Positions 6,508 to 8,338 of a stretch of DNA of 8,338 bases are shown here, piece after piece (position 1 is the stretch's first letter; each line of letters opens with the position of its first letter). The DNA lies in NCBI GenBank assembly GCA_021779635.1, contig JAJYAH010000278.1, positions 1-8,338 on the forward strand, in the 5' to 3' direction. Source of the stretch: Pseudomonadota bacterium. Lineage in GTDB: Bacteria > Pseudomonadota > Alphaproteobacteria > Rhizobiales > Xanthobacteraceae. Below the pieces are notes generated by a model. That model did no database searches and was not told the origin of the DNA. It saw nothing but the letters and a program-made list of their open reading frames with translations. Made by a program: the position numbers and the translations under genes.

Positions 6508-6560
6508 AGCACGTCGCCAGACCTCACACATGCGATGATGCGAACTTCTGTTTCAGATCA

Positions 6561-6983
6561 CTAGCGCTGGACATCACAGGGTGCTCCGTCAAAGCGGACG
6601 CGCGCGGCATGGATATCGGAATAACGACGGTCGGCCCAATCGATGAGGCTCGCCATCGGGTCCAGCAGGGATTGGCCTAGCGGGGAAAGGCAATATTCAA
6701 CGCTCGGCGGCTTGGTCGGAAAGACATGGCGGGTGATCAGTCCGTCGCGCTCCAAGTCGCGCAGCGTCTGGGTGAGCATGCGCTTGGAGATGTCGCGGAT
6801 GGCTCGATGAAGCTCGCTGAAGCGCTGCGGTCGCGTGGCGAGGGTCATGATCATGAGTATGCTCCATTTGTCGCCGATCCGGTCGAGCACGTCGCGCACC
6901 GGGCAACATACAGGTCCTGCCGACTGGGCGTCGTCCGATTGATATCGGCTGAATCGCTCGATCGCGCTCATTGCGTCGCTCAT
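6561..6983 (-). CDS. HxlR-family winged-helix transcriptional regulator
   Basis: A 140-residue DNA-binding regulator. The HxlR (DUF24) core is plain: [16 protein letters not shown] at residues 26-41, RFSELHRAI at 54-62, the recognition-helix region [19 protein letters not shown] at 65-83, and VEYCLSPLG at 95-103 in the wing. Cys27, in the Cys-Pro position, corresponds to the redox-sensing cysteine of YodB/HypR/QorR-type members. Further cysteines are at 26, 98 and 136, and Cys98 takes a place usually held by Ser or Thr. The ATG at 6983 (minus strand) has an AAAGGA ribosome binding site at 6991-6996, 7 bases away. It is divergent from the NmrA-like oxidoreductase gene, the usual arrangement for a regulator of its neighbour. 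It probably represses both genes until its thiols react with quinone, electrophile or oxidant; the inducer is inference. Confidence 0.92.
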   Translation of the reverse strand: MSDAMSAIERFSRYQSDDAQSAGPVCCPVRDVLDRIGDKWSILMIMTLATRPQRFSELHRAIRDISKRMLTQTLRDLERDGLITRHVFPTKPPSVEYCLSPLGQSLLDPMASLIDWADRRYSDIHAARVRFDGAPCDVQR

Positions 6984-7034
6984 GCGGGTTTCCTTTTTCT
7001 CTCCTGGTTACAAAAAACTGCCTCCTTACGATGC

Positions 7035-7078
7035 AGGTCTAAGGTCTTTATATGAGACCTACTCTAGAATGTAGACCA
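7035..7078. promoter_or_regulatory. Divergent promoter and probable HxlR operator
   Basis: The 116-base spacer 6984-7099 is AT-rich relative to its surroundings. AGGTCT (7042-7047) and AGACCT (7055-7060) form a perfect inverted repeat with a 7-base TTATATG spacer. A second AGGTCT (7035-7040) lies one base upstream as a direct repeat, and a near-match AGACCA lies at 7073-7078. For the minus-strand regulator, TATAAA (7047-7052) and TCTACA (7070-7075), read on the minus strand and 17 bases apart, make a plausible promoter whose -10 sits inside the operator, as expected for autorepression. For the plus strand, TAGAAT (7065-7070) is a possible -10 without a clear -35. The repeats are seen directly; binding by the HxlR protein is inference. 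Confidence 0.65.
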
Positions 7079-7099
7079 TTTGGCAACGGGAGAATACAT

Positions 7100-7972
7100 A
7101 TGTTTCTAGTCGTGGGAATTACGGGAAAAGTAGGCAGCGCAACCGCCACACATCTGTTGGCGCAAGGTAAGAAGGTACGCGCGCTGGTTCGCGACCGCGC
7201 GAAGGCGGCAAGCTGGACTGCCCAAGGCGTGGAACTGGTCGAGGGCGACTGGAACCATGCGGTCGCCATCGAGCGGGCGCTCAAGGGCGTCGACGGCGCG
7301 TTTGTCATGTTGCCAGCCGTCTGGGCCCCCTCGCCGGACTTCAAGGAAGCCAAGGCCGTCATCGCGAACTATGTCGAGGCGCTGACCAAGGCCGCGCCGC
7401 CGCGTGTGGTCGCGCTCTCGTCGATGGGGGCGAACCGGACCAGCGGGCTGGGGATGATCACCGCTCTGTCGCTGCTGGAGCAAAGCTTTCGCGACTTGGC
7501 GTCACCGATCGCCTTCGTGCGCGCCGGCGGGTTCTTCGAGAACTTCCTTTACGGCCTGCACGTCGCCCAGGGCGGCACGCTCCCAGTTTACTACAATCCG
7601 ACCAGCCGGAAATCGACGATGGTCGCGACGAACGACATCGGTGCCGAGGTAGCGACGCTGCTGACCGGGCCGGCGTGGTCGGGGCATCGCGTCGTCGAAC
7701 TTGGTTCGATGGTCAGCGCGGATGAAGTCGCAGCGCAACTGGGCGATGTCATGCAGCGCGAAGTCAAGGCCTTCGCTGTCCCCCGGGCCGGTTGGCCAGC
7801 AGCGTTCGAGCAGTTCGGCATCCCGAAGGGCCAAACCGGCCCGGCCGAAGCGATGTTCGAGGCCGTCAACGCGGGCTGGATGGACCTCGGCGTCGCTGGC
7901 ACGGAGCACGTCGCCGGCACAACGCTTCCCCGCGATGTCTTCGCGGCGGCCCAGAAGGCCGCCACGGCGTAG
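7100..7972 (+). CDS. NmrA-like / QOR2-type NAD(P)-binding oxidoreductase (atypical SDR)
   Basis: A 290-residue single-domain Rossmann protein, probably an NAD(P)H-dependent quinone or electrophile reductase, or possibly an NmrA-type redox sensor. The dinucleotide motif GITGKVG is at residues 6-12. ALVRD follows the second beta strand, with an arginine suited to NADPH. VEGDW is near residue 52, SSMGAN at 107-112, and GGFFENF at 143-149, a motif typical of the NmrA/YtfG group. There is no YxxxK pair, as expected for atypical SDRs. ATG 7100 is chosen because GGGAG (7088-7092) lies 8 bases before it and the Rossmann fold begins at once. The in-frame ATG at 7052 would fall inside the operator and has no ribosome binding site. 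The divergent HxlR gene is its likely regulator. The closest known layout is E. coli ytfG (qorB) beside ytfH. Confidence 0.88.
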   Translation: MFLVVGITGKVGSATATHLLAQGKKVRALVRDRAKAASWTAQGVELVEGDWNHAVAIERALKGVDGAFVMLPAVWAPSPDFKEAKAVIANYVEALTKAAPPRVVALSSMGANRTSGLGMITALSLLEQSFRDLASPIAFVRAGGFFENFLYGLHVAQGGTLPVYYNPTSRKSTMVATNDIGAEVATLLTGPAWSGHRVVELGSMVSADEVAAQLGDVMQREVKAFAVPRAGWPAAFEQFGIPKGQTGPAEAMFEAVNAGWMDLGVAGTEHVAGTTLPRDVFAAAQKAATA

Positions 7973-7989
7973 GTCCGCGGATCAGCGAT

Positions 7990-8029
7990 GAGATGCGACT
8001 TTCGGACCTGCTCCGGAAATTCGCATCTC
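7990..8029 (+). terminator. Long imperfect hairpin after the NmrA-like gene
   Basis: GAGATGCGA (7990-7998) pairs exactly with TCGCATCTC (8021-8029). Inside, TTTCGGA (8000-8006) pairs with TCCGGAAA (8012-8019) with one bulged base, leaving a 5-base loop. The stem starts 18 bases after the stop codon. It is strong enough to act as a terminator or mRNA 3' end, but no T-run follows, so it may instead be a processing or attenuation element before the next gene. Confidence 0.5.
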
Positions 8030-8041
8030 CTTCGGAATGAA

Positions 8042-8076
8042 TGTGTCGCGGCCGGCCGTCTCTTGGCGCGACCACA
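8042..8076 (+). other. Second inverted repeat in the spacer before the DoxX-like gene
   Basis: TGTGTCGCG (8042-8050) is complementary to CGCGACCACA (8067-8076) except for one extra base on the right side. The loop is GC-rich and contains GGCCGGCC. With the hairpin at 7990-8029 it makes most of the 143-base spacer structured. It could be part of a leader for the downstream gene or a repeat; no promoter was identified here with confidence. Confidence 0.35.
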
Positions 8077-8115
8077 CAGGTCCTCCGCGGCGCCCTATCA
8101 GAAAAGGTTGGACAA

Positions 8116-8338
8116 ATGTCAAAGATTTCCTGGCGCCAAGTCTCGGCCTTGGCACTTGCAGCTTTCTTCGTCGTGGGATCGCTCAGCAACATCTTCGCCC
8201 TTGGGTCTATCTACGAGGAATATCTGAGGTGGGGATACCCGCACTGGTTCCATTTCGTGACCGGAGCGCTGGAGCTCACGACCGCCGTTCTGCTGGCGCA
8301 GGCACGGACGCGACAGTGGGGATCGGCACTCGGCTGCG
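8116..8338 (+). CDS. DoxX-like membrane protein, 3' end outside window
   Basis: The frame is open from ATG 8116 to the window end, giving 74 residues of an incomplete protein. AAAAGG (8102-8107) lies 8 bases before the ATG and fits a ribosome binding site. Two hydrophobic stretches suit membrane helices: about residues 9-32 (ALALAAFFVVGSLSNIFALG) and about 46-62 (FVTGALELTTAVLLAQA). Between them RWGYPHWFHFVTGALE matches the DoxX-like (DoxX_2) family pattern, in which a short helix pair is linked by a WGYP-x-WF segment. Full members have about 120 residues and four helices, so roughly half is visible. The function of such proteins is poorly known; DoxX relatives are linked to thiol, quinone and oxidant stress. 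Its position after an HxlR/NmrA-like pair supports that kind of role, but a separate transcript is possible given the structured 143-base spacer. Confidence 0.75.
   Translation, partial: MSKISWRQVSALALAAFFVVGSLSNIFALGSIYEEYLRWGYPHWFHFVTGALELTTAVLLAQARTRQWGSALGC

Noticed and set aside
6508..6560. Bidirectional terminator between the convergent flavoprotein and HxlR genes
   Set aside because: Only 53 bases; no convincing stem or T-run was found.
7052..7099. Earlier in-frame ATG for the NmrA-like protein
   Set aside because: It lies inside the inverted repeat operator, lacks a ribosome binding site and adds residues before the Rossmann strand that the family does not have.

Overview
The window looks like chromosome of a GC-rich alphaproteobacterium, most likely Bradyrhizobium or a close relative in the Rhodopseudomonas/Nitrobacteraceae group. 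This rests on strong G/C preference at third codon positions, on acyl-CoA and branched-chain catabolic gene families typical of that group, and on palindromic intergenic repeats that resemble those dispersed in these genomes. The genus is an inference from memory, not from a search.

Bases 1-3371 are a tight plus-strand operon. It holds the 3' two thirds of a 3-hydroxyisobutyryl-CoA hydrolase gene, then mmsB (3-hydroxyisobutyrate dehydrogenase), then a medium-chain-type acyl-CoA synthetase. The first two carry out consecutive steps of valine degradation. The third activates a carboxylic acid to its CoA thioester.

Bases 3372-5262 hold two more acyl-CoA genes on the same strand: a MaoC/NodN-type enoyl-CoA hydratase and a short-chain dehydrogenase resembling the dehydrogenase domain of peroxisomal multifunctional enzyme 2. 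Each of the three spacers here is filled with inverted repeats, and the three repeat types differ. The first (3373-3537) is an inverted pair of related asymmetric hairpins. The second (4042-4221) is a mosaic of palindromes, some of which compete with each other for pairing. The third (5160-5262) is a REP-like cruciform that contains the start codon of the next gene. That gene (5257-6507) encodes a HI0933/BaiN/TIGR03862-type flavoprotein.

Bases 6508-8338 are a separate module that looks like a redox or quinone stress unit. A minus-strand HxlR-family regulator is divergent from an NmrA/QOR2-like NAD(P)-binding oxidoreductase, and a clear inverted repeat lies in the shared promoter. After a structured spacer comes the start of a DoxX-like membrane protein gene, cut by the window end. 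The layout matches the E. coli ytfH-ytfG (qorB) pair and also recalls Bacillus subtilis catDE, where a DoxX-family gene is controlled by HxlR-type thiol switches. No tRNA, rRNA, CRISPR array, insertion-sequence transposase or phage gene was seen. All coding genes appear intact except the two cut by the window edges.
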